From Spirochaetae bacterium HGW-Spirochaetae-3 (GTDB taxonomy: Bacteria > Spirochaetota > Spirochaetia > Treponematales > UBA12059), in the NCBI GenBank assembly GCA_002839315.1, contig PGXV01000001.1:248001-312000 (forward strand): a stretch of DNA of 64,000 nucleotides. The letters are read 5' to 3'. The translations under genes and the position numbers were made by a program. Below the pieces are notes generated by a model. It ran no database searches. It had not been told where the DNA came from and saw only the letters and a list, made by a program, of their open reading frames with translations. This document shows, piece after piece, positions 41,969-50,356 of this stretch. Within the stretch, counting starts at the first letter, position 1; every line of letters begins with the position of its first letter.

Positions 41969-43645
41969 CTAGGATACGCGATTCAACTCGTCCAGGACGA
42001 CCGTGGAGCACCAGGAACGAGTCTGTTCGAGGAGTTCGTACGGGGTCGGCGGCGAATCGCCCGCCTCGCGCCTGAACGCCGCCGCGGACGGCAGCATCGT
42101 CATCCATACGTCCTTCTCGTGGGCGCCTAGCCCGTCGAGGTACGCGGCCGCGTGACGATACGGCGCCGGTAGCGCCAGGATGTCCTGGGCGTAGGATTCC
42201 AGGAAGGCCGCGGGCTTCTGGTACGCTCGCCCGGCCGCGAAGACCCTGCCTTCGGTATGCTTCGATCCTCTCGCGCCGCGATCGGTATCGGCCGCGACGC
42301 CGTAACCGCGCACCCGGTCCAGCCTGCATGGAATCGTCGCCGATAATCGTTCTAGCCGTTCCTTGTACATGACGAGCGGCTTCGTCACGTAGCGGAAGCA
42401 GCCGTCGCCGTCTTCTTCCCTGTCTATGGACTGGTTGCGGTACAGGAATTCCGAGAACAACGACTCGGAAGGACGTAACCGAGATTGCCTGATATCGAAG
42501 TACGGGTATATGTACGTGCCGCGAGCGTAGCTCTTGCCGAACGGGTACGAGAAATCGGCTCCGAATATCCTCGCGACCGACGCGCCGAGGTACGAGGCGA
42601 GCGATACGGCGGCGTGCGTCACGTTACCGCCCGAGGTGTCCAGGACGGGGAAGGCCCTGTAACGGGACATGATGTACCTCGATAACGGATGCCCGGACGA
42701 GAAGAAATACGGTTTCGACGCGAGGCGGGACACCGTCGGGGGAGAGGCCAGGTCGAGGAACAGCGGAATCCGCTCGGGTAGGCCGAGGGAAAAATGATAG
42801 TAGCTGATATGCTGGCAGTCTATGCTTATGACGGCGTCTGGCTCTATGCCGCGCTCGAGGAGCGCCCGCAGGCTCGTATCCGTGGCGATCAGGAAAGCGC
42901 CCTTGGGTCGTCCGGCTATCTCGTCGAAGGAAGCCTCGAGCGACGGACCGGCCGCGGTCACGTAGGCCTCGCGTATAGGGCCGACCGGAGGCGTCGGCTT
43001 GTTGGATATCTCGAGGTTCCTGACGATATTGGAGAACCAGCGCTTGCCGAAGAACGACTGCACCGAATAGTCATCCGATATGACGCCTATCGCGCCGCGG
43101 ATCGAGTCGGCGGCGTTCTGGAACAGCGCCGGGGCCGCGTCGATACGGCCCCGCAGCGGAACCGATACGAAGTCCCCGGTTACCGCGGGTACGTAGCCCG
43201 TCGCCACGGCCTCGTCCAATTCACCGGCGGTCGGATCGACCAGAAGGCGCAGTCGCCTGTCTCCGAGTACGTGGGTTAGATCGACGAGCTCTAGGACCGA
43301 CCTCATGGTCGAGGCTCCGTATTCGATAATAAGGCCCTTCGCGACGAGCCCCGTCTTCAGTAGCGCCGCCACCTCGTAACCGGCTCCGACTCCGAGGAAA
43401 ACGTAGAATCCCGCCTTCTCATAGTGCTCGGCCAGGCGGGCCGCCTCGCGTACGGGATCGAACCGGGAGTGCATGAAGGCTTGCCTGTCGCCGAGATCGA
43501 TGTACGGTACAAGCGATCCGTCGCGCGTCGTGACGACGCGTACGCGGTCGTCTGCCGAGGCGGACCTGAGTCGGTCGGCGCAGAGCGGTCCGTGCCGCGA
43601 AGCCACGGCGAGCATATTGCGTTCGAATATCTGCGGGTCTAGCAT
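41969..43645 (-). CDS. Maf/DUF115-family motility accessory protein 1
   Basis: 558 residues; GGAG 5 bases before the ATG. The core (about 200-420) is DUF115 (MptE/Maf-like): YVTAAGPSLEAS, LIATDTSLRALLERGIEPDAVISIDCQ, SGGNVTHAAVSLA and an IFGADFSY block. Maf proteins transfer nonulosonic acids such as pseudaminic acid to flagellin in several bacteria; spirochaete flagellins are glycosylated in some species, so that role is plausible here. It overlaps the second Maf gene by 7 bases, and the two share a FHSR[FY]DPVREAAR block, showing they are tandem paralogues. Confidence 0.78.
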   Translation of the reverse strand: MLDPQIFERNMLAVASRHGPLCADRLRSASADDRVRVVTTRDGSLVPYIDLGDRQAFMHSRFDPVREAARLAEHYEKAGFYVFLGVGAGYEVAALLKTGLVAKGLIIEYGASTMRSVLELVDLTHVLGDRRLRLLVDPTAGELDEAVATGYVPAVTGDFVSVPLRGRIDAAPALFQNAADSIRGAIGVISDDYSVQSFFGKRWFSNIVRNLEISNKPTPPVGPIREAYVTAAGPSLEASFDEIAGRPKGAFLIATDTSLRALLERGIEPDAVISIDCQHISYYHFSLGLPERIPLFLDLASPPTVSRLASKPYFFSSGHPLSRYIMSRYRAFPVLDTSGGNVTHAAVSLASYLGASVARIFGADFSYPFGKSYARGTYIYPYFDIRQSRLRPSESLFSEFLYRNQSIDREEDGDGCFRYVTKPLVMYKERLERLSATIPCRLDRVRGYGVAADTDRGARGSKHTEGRVFAAGRAYQKPAAFLESYAQDILALPAPYRHAAAYLDGLGAHEKDVWMTMLPSAAAFRREAGDSPPTPYELLEQTRSWCSTVVLDELNRVS

Positions 43646-45198
43646 GCTTCTCCAAGCGTTACCGCTAGGGCGGCCTCGCGAGCGGCCGCGTCGGCGGCGG
43701 CGGCGGCGGCGACCGTCGACTGACCGCGGGCCGCGTCGGCGATAAGGGGCGCTGCCGTCTTCGGAGCGAGCGCCTTGTAGAAGAGCGTCGCCTCGTACGG
43801 TAGCGGCGTACCTTCTTTAATTGCGGCGAGGGACGCGTATAATGATCGATCGGCGAGGGCGCACAGCGCGTCGCGCATGGCGGCGCGAGTATCGGCTTCC
43901 GTCCTGCGCCGACGGCCGGCCAAGGGCATACAAACCGGAGGTTCCCCGGATCCGCCCATGATATCGTCGATCCCGCCCCTGCGCATGCCCGTCTCGATCG
44001 GTGACGTTCCGGAGCGGAATACGCGGTCCTCGTCTTCCGGGCTCGCTCGTATCGTCGCGGCATAGGCCGAGAAGGCTCGTGAACGGCGCCATGGGCCTGA
44101 CGGTTCCGGATACCCGGTCAGGACGCGGGCCGTTCTCGCGGAAAGCGCCGGAGATAGTCTCGCCTCCGACGTCTCGTCGAGGACGTCGAAGGAATACGGC
44201 CTGCAATGCTCTTGGAGGCCGAGCGCGGCGAGGTCATAGCCGGCGAGCAAGACTCGTCCGCTCGTCAGCCGCAGCGCCAACGCGAGGGCGCTACCGGCGG
44301 CGCTACCTGCGGGACTAGTGCGCTCGGAAGACAGCCCGGCGGCGTCGATGGCGATACGTTCGAAACAAAGCCCTGTATCGAGTGATAGTACGTCCGAAGA
44401 CGAAAGCGTCTCTCCGGAAGCGAAGGCGCTCGGCGGCATGGCTATCGGTATACCCGCGTCGCGAGACGCCCTGAGGTGCGAGCCGTTCCAGAATCCAGGA
44501 TCCGTCGATACGGTCATATCGGGCCTGAGCCCTCCCTTGAGCAACGCGGGAACCGCCGACGCGAGAGCCCATAGCGCTATGTCGGCACGGACGCGGCGTA
44601 TGCCGGGCAGCGATGACTCGAGGCTCGGGCCGGCGCACGCTACTACTATGGGGCCGTCGCCGCGTGCGACGGCGGCTTCGCCCGAGACGGCGATCGCGAA
44701 GCGAACGCTATTGCGTAGCCACCTCGAGGCCCAGAATCCCGTCGTGGCCGAATCGGCGCTCGCTGTCTCGAGCACGTCCCTGAGCACGCGCCTGATGCGC
44801 TCCGAACCCGCCTCGAAACGAGCGACCACGGGAGGCCATTCCACGATGGCTACTCCTCCGGCCAGGCGATTGTCGGCGACGGCCATGGAGATAGTCGCGT
44901 ACAAGGACGACCCGCTGGACGGAGACCACCTGAGCGAGGGCGAATCGAGTTCCTTGCCGTCGAAGATATCGCTCGGCTGCAGCGATACCCTGGTCGCCTT
45001 CGGAAAACGCTCTGCGGCGACGGATCCTATGTAGTTCAATCCGCCGCCGATAATGAATATTACTGACGGACGCTTTCCGGCCAGCACGGCGTCGACGTGC
45101 CGCGCCGCCTCCCTGACGGGATCGTATCGGGAATGAAAGGAGGAAGGAGTCGAATCCGCGATCGGCGCGGTTCGGCCGTCGACGTTACCTGAGGCCAT
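43639..45198 (-). CDS. Maf/DUF115-family protein 2 (shorter, diverged paralogue)
   Basis: 519 residues from the ATG at 45198; an ATG pair at 45234 is an alternative. Neither has a ribosome-binding site; the first keeps a 14-base overlap with the upstream gene. It shares FHSRYDPVREAAR and the CAGPSLESSLPGI, ALLKGGLRPDMTVSTD blocks with the neighbouring Maf protein, but lacks its first 50 residues and several conserved motifs, and its tail is Ala-rich. It may be a non-catalytic partner or have a different acceptor. It lies in the same minus-strand run as the acidic protein. Confidence 0.72.
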   Translation of the reverse strand: MASGNVDGRTAPIADSTPSSFHSRYDPVREAARHVDAVLAGKRPSVIFIIGGGLNYIGSVAAERFPKATRVSLQPSDIFDGKELDSPSLRWSPSSGSSLYATISMAVADNRLAGGVAIVEWPPVVARFEAGSERIRRVLRDVLETASADSATTGFWASRWLRNSVRFAIAVSGEAAVARGDGPIVVACAGPSLESSLPGIRRVRADIALWALASAVPALLKGGLRPDMTVSTDPGFWNGSHLRASRDAGIPIAMPPSAFASGETLSSSDVLSLDTGLCFERIAIDAAGLSSERTSPAGSAAGSALALALRLTSGRVLLAGYDLAALGLQEHCRPYSFDVLDETSEARLSPALSARTARVLTGYPEPSGPWRRSRAFSAYAATIRASPEDEDRVFRSGTSPIETGMRRGGIDDIMGGSGEPPVCMPLAGRRRRTEADTRAAMRDALCALADRSLYASLAAIKEGTPLPYEATLFYKALAPKTAAPLIADAARGQSTVAAAAAADAAAREAALAVTLGEAC

Positions 45199-46086
45199 CG
45201 ATGAACGAGCCGATGGCGGCTCCGGCTTCATCATCCGAAAGCTTGAAGGACGCGTACGGGCCGGTCGCGAGGCGCTTGGTATCCTTAATCGACAGGACGC
45301 GGGCGAGAGTTCTCGTTATCTGCGTCGCTATGAGCTCCGCGTCGCCGAACGCATGGCCAAAGAAGGCGCAGAGGCATACGCCTTGGCGCAGGCTGAAGGC
45401 GCGCGCGGTAGAGCCTAGCACGGTGGCTATATAGGCGTACAGCTCGTCGTTAACGGAGGCGGCGGTAGAATGCGGGCAGAGCGCGATCGTTTTCTCGGTT
45501 ATAGCCGTCGCGTCCAACCTGAATAGCGACACGTATGGGAAATTCCTTCGCGCTCCATACTTAAGGATCGCATCGACGTTCAAGAACGGCTCTATAGGAT
45601 GCCTGCTCTCGACTATCGCCGCGACGCTCGATATGGAAGCGATACGATGCAATTCCTTGATAGCGTCGGCGGACGGGGAGGATGTTTCCGGGTTGAAGAA
45701 ATAATGACCGGGGCGTATCTCTATGGCTATCGCGCTGTCGCCGTTGAAACGGAACGGGACCTGAGAAAGCAATGAAACGGGGAGAGTATCATGACGCGAC
45801 AAGCCCGACGACGCGCGTTCTACGAGTTCGCCGGATCTGCTGACGAAATAGGCTCCCCACGGCTCTCCGTCCGAGACGACGGCCTCGAACGATAGCCTGA
45901 TGCCGAGGAAGGGGTCGGTTATCCCGCTAAGCCTCTCTACGACGGATACGGCCGACGTGGCCGGAGCCGATATCTCCGAAACCCCTATCGCCTCGGAGAC
46001 TTTTTTTTTTGACTAAGGGCCAGGAGGCCCGCGTTCCTGGCGGCTGAATCGCCTGAGCGATTAGCCGCCTTTTCCAATAGACCCAT
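45185..46086 (-). CDS. unknown gene split by an A10 tract (frameshift or slippage)
   Basis: An ATG at 46086 overlaps the upstream stop (TGATG) and opens MGLLEKAANRSGDSAARNAG then LLALSQKKK, which stops after four more codons. The coding frame resumes in another phase immediately at the run of ten A (46001-46010) as KVSEAIGVSEISAPATSA and continues without a start codon through SGITDPFLGIRLSFEA to the end at 45185. A TTG at 45802 is the first start-like codon of that frame but sits mid-protein. With 11 A (or 8) the whole reads as one 300-residue protein. No family is recognised; there is no signal peptide. Its place between the acidic protein and the Maf pair suggests a role in the same process. 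Codon use fits the neighbours throughout. Confidence 0.75.
46001..46010 (-). repeat. A10 homopolymer (slippage site)
   Basis: Ten A on the coding (minus) strand, in a genome region with few such runs. It is exactly where the reading frame of the surrounding gene changes. Confidence 0.9.
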
Positions 46087-48359
46087 CAGAGCAACCCCAA
46101 GTCGTCGAATAGCCGCTTGTACGTGTCGTAATACTCGCTCGAGGCGAATTCCTCTATCTTCTCCTCGGGCAACGAGGCGAGCAACTGATCCAGGTATACG
46201 AGCACCGATTTGACGTCACGCTTAAGCTTGTCCGGCACGGAGGCGCCGGCTGAATCGGTAGCCTCCTCGGGGGCCTCCGGCTCCGTAGCGACGTTATCCG
46301 GTTCTTCGACTATATCCTCAAGCGCGGGCTCGGGTTTCGAGACTGGAGAAGGCTCGACGAACAGGGAATCGTCCAGGCTCGTCGGAATATCCTCAGGATG
46401 ATACTGAACGGGCATCGACTGGAACTGCGCCGGCGCCGGTACCTCGGGAACAGTAGCCGGAGTCACTTCCTCTGGCGATTCCTCCGCCTCGTCCAATTCC
46501 TCGAGAAGATCGTCGGCGGACTCCGAATGGAGATCGAGCCCTCCCATGTCCTCGGGCTCGAGCAGTTCCTCGAGTTCGAAGGCGTCTTCGACCTCTTCGA
46601 TCGGCTCCGGGAACGAATCTACGGTCGAAACGACCGGTTCGTCGTCCGCATCTATATCGAGGACGATCTCGGGTTCGGGCTCGTCATCGGCGGCCTCGAT
46701 GATAGGCAGTTCTTCGTCCTCGTTTCCGAAGGCGGAGTCGACAAGTATATCGAGGTCGGACGGATCGGGCTCGACCAGGGGGACGTCTTCGAGGGGCATG
46801 CCCTCGAGTTCGATTATTTCGTCGTCGGGCGATTCGTCGAGGAAACTCGTATCCTCCGGAAGGCTCGTGAGCGGAGTGACGCCGTCCTGGGCGTCGAGGT
46901 CGATCAACTCCTCGATTTCCAGATCATCGACGGGGGATTCGATAGTTTCGATACCCTGCTCGGGCGTCGAAGCGTAATCGCCGTCCTCGGGAAGCAGCTC
47001 TATATCTTCGGGCACCTCGAGCTGAGGCGCTTCGATCGACTCGAGCGACTCGTCATCGGCGGCTTCCTCGGTAAAGTCGGCGGTATTCAGGATGTTGTCG
47101 AGTTCGTCGCCGGTCAGTGCGATGGTGTCGTCGTCCTCGTCGTCGAAGAACCCGCCCGGAGCGACTTCCTCGATGGACTCCGTATCCGAATCGGAATCCT
47201 CCTCGGGGATGGTAGCGCCGGCGGCCTTGAGGCTGCTGAGCTGACCCCGAAGGCTTACGAGCTCTTCTTTTATCGAAGAAAGCTCCGCCGCTATCTGCTT
47301 GAGGAGATCGGAAGAAGGCTCGCCCGATCCGGCTCCCAGATCGTCGGTAACCGCCCGTATATCGTCGAACCCGTCGCTTCCTTCGGCGGAGTCGCTGATG
47401 GAAACCCTCTCCATTTCAAGGTCGGGGATGATTCCGGACGAATCGTCCGCGTCGTCGTCTATGAAAGAGTCGAGCGAAATGCTGTCATAATCGGGGGTAA
47501 CTGGTTCCGACACCGGTTCTTTCGCGGCCGCCGGCTTCTTTTCCGCCCGCGGAGGCTCTTCGGGAAGCCCGATGGAGTCGATGTCGACCGTTTCAAACTC
47601 AGAAGAAAGGTCGAGGACGTCATCGTCAGTTAACGAATCGACGCTTTCGACGGTATCCAGGGAGGGGATGGTATCGTCGAATTGCAGGTCGATATCGAGG
47701 GATTCGAACTCGTCGGAAGGCGCGACGAGGGACTCGTCCCGCGGCATGGCGATATCTGTATCGAATTTACCCATGCTCTCAAGGGAGGGGGCCCCGTCTG
47801 ACGTCTCGTCGTCGCCTAAGCCGAAGTCGTCGATACTGATTTCGGTAGTATGGAACGCGTCTTCGACGGGCGGCTCGGATTCGCCCAAGAGCTCCTCGGC
47901 GACCGCCTCGGGCACTGGCTCCTCGTAATCGAGCTCGTCGAGCGGTACATCGATAACGGTATCCTCGATGACGCTCTCGTCTATGGATTCCAGGCCTAGC
48001 GGCTCAAGGGACTCGAAATCGAACGCATCCATATCTTCCGGCGAATCCTCCGGCGATTTAGACTCGTCGAGAGGGGAGAGCTCCTCGATTTCATCGAAGC
48101 TCTCTATAAAGCCTTCCGGCTCTGTAGACTCGGCTGTTTCCTCGGGAAGGTCGAATGAATCAAGGATATCCTCTTCCTCTTCGGAAAGGAGGACCGCATC
48201 GGAGCCGTCGACCGGCGTCGCGTCGATAGTCTCGCGATCGATCTTTGGTTCATCGATAACGTCCTGCGGTTCTGCCTTGACCCAAACACCATAACGTTCG
48301 AGCTCCAGCTCTGGCGTAGGAATGGGATCTGTTTTCCCTTGCGGGGCTTTGTTCTGCAT
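46086..48359 (-). CDS. very acidic, mostly disordered 757-residue protein
   Basis: 757 residues, cytoplasmic by sequence, extremely rich in Asp, Glu, Ser and Pro (for example LSEEEEDILDSFDLPEE). The N-terminus has a short ordered motif (ELELERYGVWVKAEPQDV). In the middle, LLKQIAAELSSIKEELVSLR is a short coiled coil, and the last 50 residues (LKRDVKSVLVYLDQLLASLP then EEKIEEFASSEYYDTYKRLF) form a helical module that looks like the functional end. No known family is assigned. The promoter is TTGACA-17-TAGAGT, and the three downstream genes (split gene, two Maf proteins) follow with overlapping ends, so this is one operon. Confidence 0.7.
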   Translation of the reverse strand: MQNKAPQGKTDPIPTPELELERYGVWVKAEPQDVIDEPKIDRETIDATPVDGSDAVLLSEEEEDILDSFDLPEETAESTEPEGFIESFDEIEELSPLDESKSPEDSPEDMDAFDFESLEPLGLESIDESVIEDTVIDVPLDELDYEEPVPEAVAEELLGESEPPVEDAFHTTEISIDDFGLGDDETSDGAPSLESMGKFDTDIAMPRDESLVAPSDEFESLDIDLQFDDTIPSLDTVESVDSLTDDDVLDLSSEFETVDIDSIGLPEEPPRAEKKPAAAKEPVSEPVTPDYDSISLDSFIDDDADDSSGIIPDLEMERVSISDSAEGSDGFDDIRAVTDDLGAGSGEPSSDLLKQIAAELSSIKEELVSLRGQLSSLKAAGATIPEEDSDSDTESIEEVAPGGFFDDEDDDTIALTGDELDNILNTADFTEEAADDESLESIEAPQLEVPEDIELLPEDGDYASTPEQGIETIESPVDDLEIEELIDLDAQDGVTPLTSLPEDTSFLDESPDDEIIELEGMPLEDVPLVEPDPSDLDILVDSAFGNEDEELPIIEAADDEPEPEIVLDIDADDEPVVSTVDSFPEPIEEVEDAFELEELLEPEDMGGLDLHSESADDLLEELDEAEESPEEVTPATVPEVPAPAQFQSMPVQYHPEDIPTSLDDSLFVEPSPVSKPEPALEDIVEEPDNVATEPEAPEEATDSAGASVPDKLKRDVKSVLVYLDQLLASLPEEKIEEFASSEYYDTYKRLFDDLGLL

Positions 48360-48443
48360 GGCGCACGCACTCCGTCAACTGGATTGATCTCATCCAAATA
48401 TCGGCAGTAATAGCCGGAATAGTAATGCGAACCGGCGTATTTC

Positions 48444-48472
48444 ACTCTAATCGCGCTTTTTCCTATTGTCAA
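48444..48472 (-). promoter_or_regulatory. promoter of the acidic-protein/Maf operon
   Basis: Minus-strand TTGACA (48467-48472), 17 bases, TAGAGT (48444-48449): a consensus -35 with ideal spacing. The leader to the ATG at 48359 is about 78 bases. Confidence 0.6.
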
Positions 48473-48538
48473 CCGTATGAGAATTTTATCGTGGTGGATG
48501 GGGTAAAGCTAAACCGTGGATATTCCGTTAATGAATAG

Positions 48539-49000
48539 GTGAAGCGAATATTCATTGCATCGTGTTGGATAGGCATCGCCTCGTATTGCGCCCTCGCGTC
48601 GCTGGTAGGGCCGTCAGGGCTCGTATCCTGTATGAAGGTAGCCACGGCGACCGAGTACATGAAGCAGAACGCGGCGGAACTGTCATCGCTGAACGCGCGC
48701 TACTCGTCAGAATGGGAGAGCCTGCGTACCGAGGCGGAAGCTACCGTACTCGAGGCTCGTTCCCTCGGATACCTCGCCGACGACGAGGTGGTAGTGCGGC
48801 TATCGGTAGCCGCGCCTGAATTCGTGCCGCCTTCGGCGGGAAAGCGGCTTAGCTACGAGCCGGTATCCGTCCTGTCGGAAGGACGGGTCAAGGAATTAGC
48901 CGCCGTTGCAGCCTTGCTGACGGTGATAGCGGGGATGGCGCTACGACTGGCAAAGCCTCGTCAGCGCGAGATCCTGACCCAGGAAGCCTCGCGAACGTAA
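48539..49000 (+). CDS. small FtsB/DivIC-like membrane protein
   Basis: 153 residues from a GTG at 48539. A membrane helix near the N-terminus (WIGIASYCALASLVG), a coiled coil with MKQNAAELSSLNARYSSEWE, then an EARSLGYLADDEVVVRL motif much like the E-x-a-r-e-l-G-y-v-r-p-g-E block of septum-formation initiator (DivIC/FtsB) proteins, and a second hydrophobic stretch near residue 135, which is unusual for that family. A role in the divisome is plausible. It runs 40 bases into the convergent gene. Confidence 0.55.
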   Translation: MKRIFIASCWIGIASYCALASLVGPSGLVSCMKVATATEYMKQNAAELSSLNARYSSEWESLRTEAEATVLEARSLGYLADDEVVVRLSVAAPEFVPPSAGKRLSYEPVSVLSEGRVKELAAVAALLTVIAGMALRLAKPRQREILTQEASRT

Positions 49001-49884
49001 CCGTTATCTATCTCGAGCGAGGATCCGGTTCCGCTTATCGAAACGGATTCCTTTTTCCCGAACAGCGTCGTACCGTCGGAGCTGAGAGCGAAGAGCCACC
49101 GCATCGGGCGCGCCTCGGCGGCGATTCGCTTCGCTATTTCGAACGACATGGACGTCGCCCTGTACATGGCGACGTCATTAGGCTGATCCTGAGAAACCTG
49201 GACTGCGTCCCCCGCTATGGCAACCCTGATCTTGAGCGTTCCCCCGCCGCTTAGTATCGCTAACCCCGTTCCGTTAGGGAAGATCCTGACCGTTTCGAGG
49301 CCCTTGTCGCCGCGCCAGGTGCCGATGAGGTCGTCGGGCGTAGGGGTTTTGACCGCTACGGACGATAGGGATCCACCCGACCCGGAGTTATCCGCGCCGG
49401 CTACCGGCGGATCCGCAGCGACCTCGTCCGCGGCACCGTCCTGGTCGAAGAGGGATCTCGTCAACGCCCGGGCCCGTAGCACTATATCGCTGATGGAAGG
49501 TGCGGTATCGGAGACGTATAGTTTCTCGCCGTTCGAGACCTTCGTGACGCCGAGCGTAAAGGCGAATACGTCTCCGATCTTGCCGACCGTCCCCTCGATG
49601 ATGAAGTCGGCGGTAAGCATCGAGGGGACGGCGCCCGTCCGACCCTGGGCGAGCGCGGCTTCGGTCTCGTTCAGGGCCATCTCCTGCCCGCGATCGTCGA
49701 CTACCCTGAACGTCTTCAGTTCCGTGACGTATGAGGAAACGAGCCGTTCGAGCATCGAAGCTTCGCTCGTTCCGACCCCGGATACGGAAAACGGAGCGAT
49801 CCTGACGATAGCCTGTCTCGTCTGTCCGAAGGACGCCGCGAGCACGGTAGACGCCAATAGCAGTATTAGTGTCTGTTTCCTCAT
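48961..49884 (-). CDS. exported hypothetical protein
   Basis: 307 residues; AAGGAGG 5 bases before the ATG. A signal peptide ends near SFG-QTR. Residues 25-150 follow a pattern seen in penicillin-binding-protein-activator/CsgG-like surface proteins (IAPFSVSGVGTSEASMLERL, TADFIIEGTVGKIG with KVSNGEKLY), then an Asp/Gly/Ser linker and a C-terminal beta-rich part (LIGTWRGDKGLETVRIFPNG) like a lipocalin-ish 'GtWrg' domain. The function is not known. Confidence 0.6.
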   Translation of the reverse strand: MRKQTLILLLASTVLAASFGQTRQAIVRIAPFSVSGVGTSEASMLERLVSSYVTELKTFRVVDDRGQEMALNETEAALAQGRTGAVPSMLTADFIIEGTVGKIGDVFAFTLGVTKVSNGEKLYVSDTAPSISDIVLRARALTRSLFDQDGAADEVAADPPVAGADNSGSGGSLSSVAVKTPTPDDLIGTWRGDKGLETVRIFPNGTGLAILSGGGTLKIRVAIAGDAVQVSQDQPNDVAMYRATSMSFEIAKRIAAEARPMRWLFALSSDGTTLFGKKESVSISGTGSSLEIDNGYVREASWVRISR

Positions 49885-49915
49885 GATCGCCTCCTTCGGC
49901 CTGGTAGCGCTGGTC

Positions 49916-50308
49916 CTAATCCTCTATCCCGAATAATTTGCGGAAGAAGCTCACGATCGCGTTCCATACGCGGCGGAAGAATCCGGGATTCTTTAGCTTC
50001 TCGAGCCGTTCTAGCGCGATTCCGAGCTCGTCATGCGCGAGCGGATAGCGTTGAACGTTCTCGTCCAGTTCTATCTCGAGCCGCTTGGCGACGTCGCTAT
50101 GGCTAATGACGATAGCCTCTATGCTAGACCACCCGATGGAGCGCGCGGCCTCAAGACGGCGCCTGCCGCTTATAAGGACCTTCTTTGGGGTAATGACTAT
50201 AGGATGCAGCTGCCCGAAACGCTTCATGCTATCAGCCAGCTGGTCTATATCCCTGAGTTCCTTTCGAACCCTCTTTCGTATGCGGATCGACGCTATCTCG
50301 ACTTGCAC
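49916..50308 (-). CDS. stand-alone ParB N-terminal domain with amphipathic membrane tail
   Basis: 130 residues from a GTG at 50308 with GGAGG 6 bases upstream. The ParB/sulfiredoxin-like fold is visible: IASIRIRKRVRKELRDIDQL, HPIVITPKKVLISGRRRLEA (the GERRxxA-like box) and DENVQRYPL (like ENxQR). The DNA-binding helix-turn-helix and dimerisation domains of ParB are absent; instead the end is a basic aromatic amphipathic helix (FFRRVWNAIVSFFRKLFG) that should bind membrane. It follows the PBP1A gene closely on the same strand, so a nucleotide-dependent role at the envelope is an interesting guess. Confidence 0.7.
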   Translation of the reverse strand: MQVEIASIRIRKRVRKELRDIDQLADSMKRFGQLHPIVITPKKVLISGRRRLEAARSIGWSSIEAIVISHSDVAKRLEIELDENVQRYPLAHDELGIALERLEKLKNPGFFRRVWNAIVSFFRKLFGIED

Positions 50309-50356
50309 GCGTACCTCCGGCAGGATATACGGATAATGGTATCGCCGATCCCGCGC

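Noticed and set aside
45185-45802. TTG at 45802 as the start of an intact 205-residue gene
   Set aside because: Clearly coding sequence continues upstream of it in the same frame to the A10 tract, so the TTG is internal.
46398-47633. 411-codon plus-strand frame opposite the acidic protein
   Set aside because: It is the antisense of Asp/Glu/Ser codons and has no recognisable motifs; the minus frame has a promoter and ordered ends.
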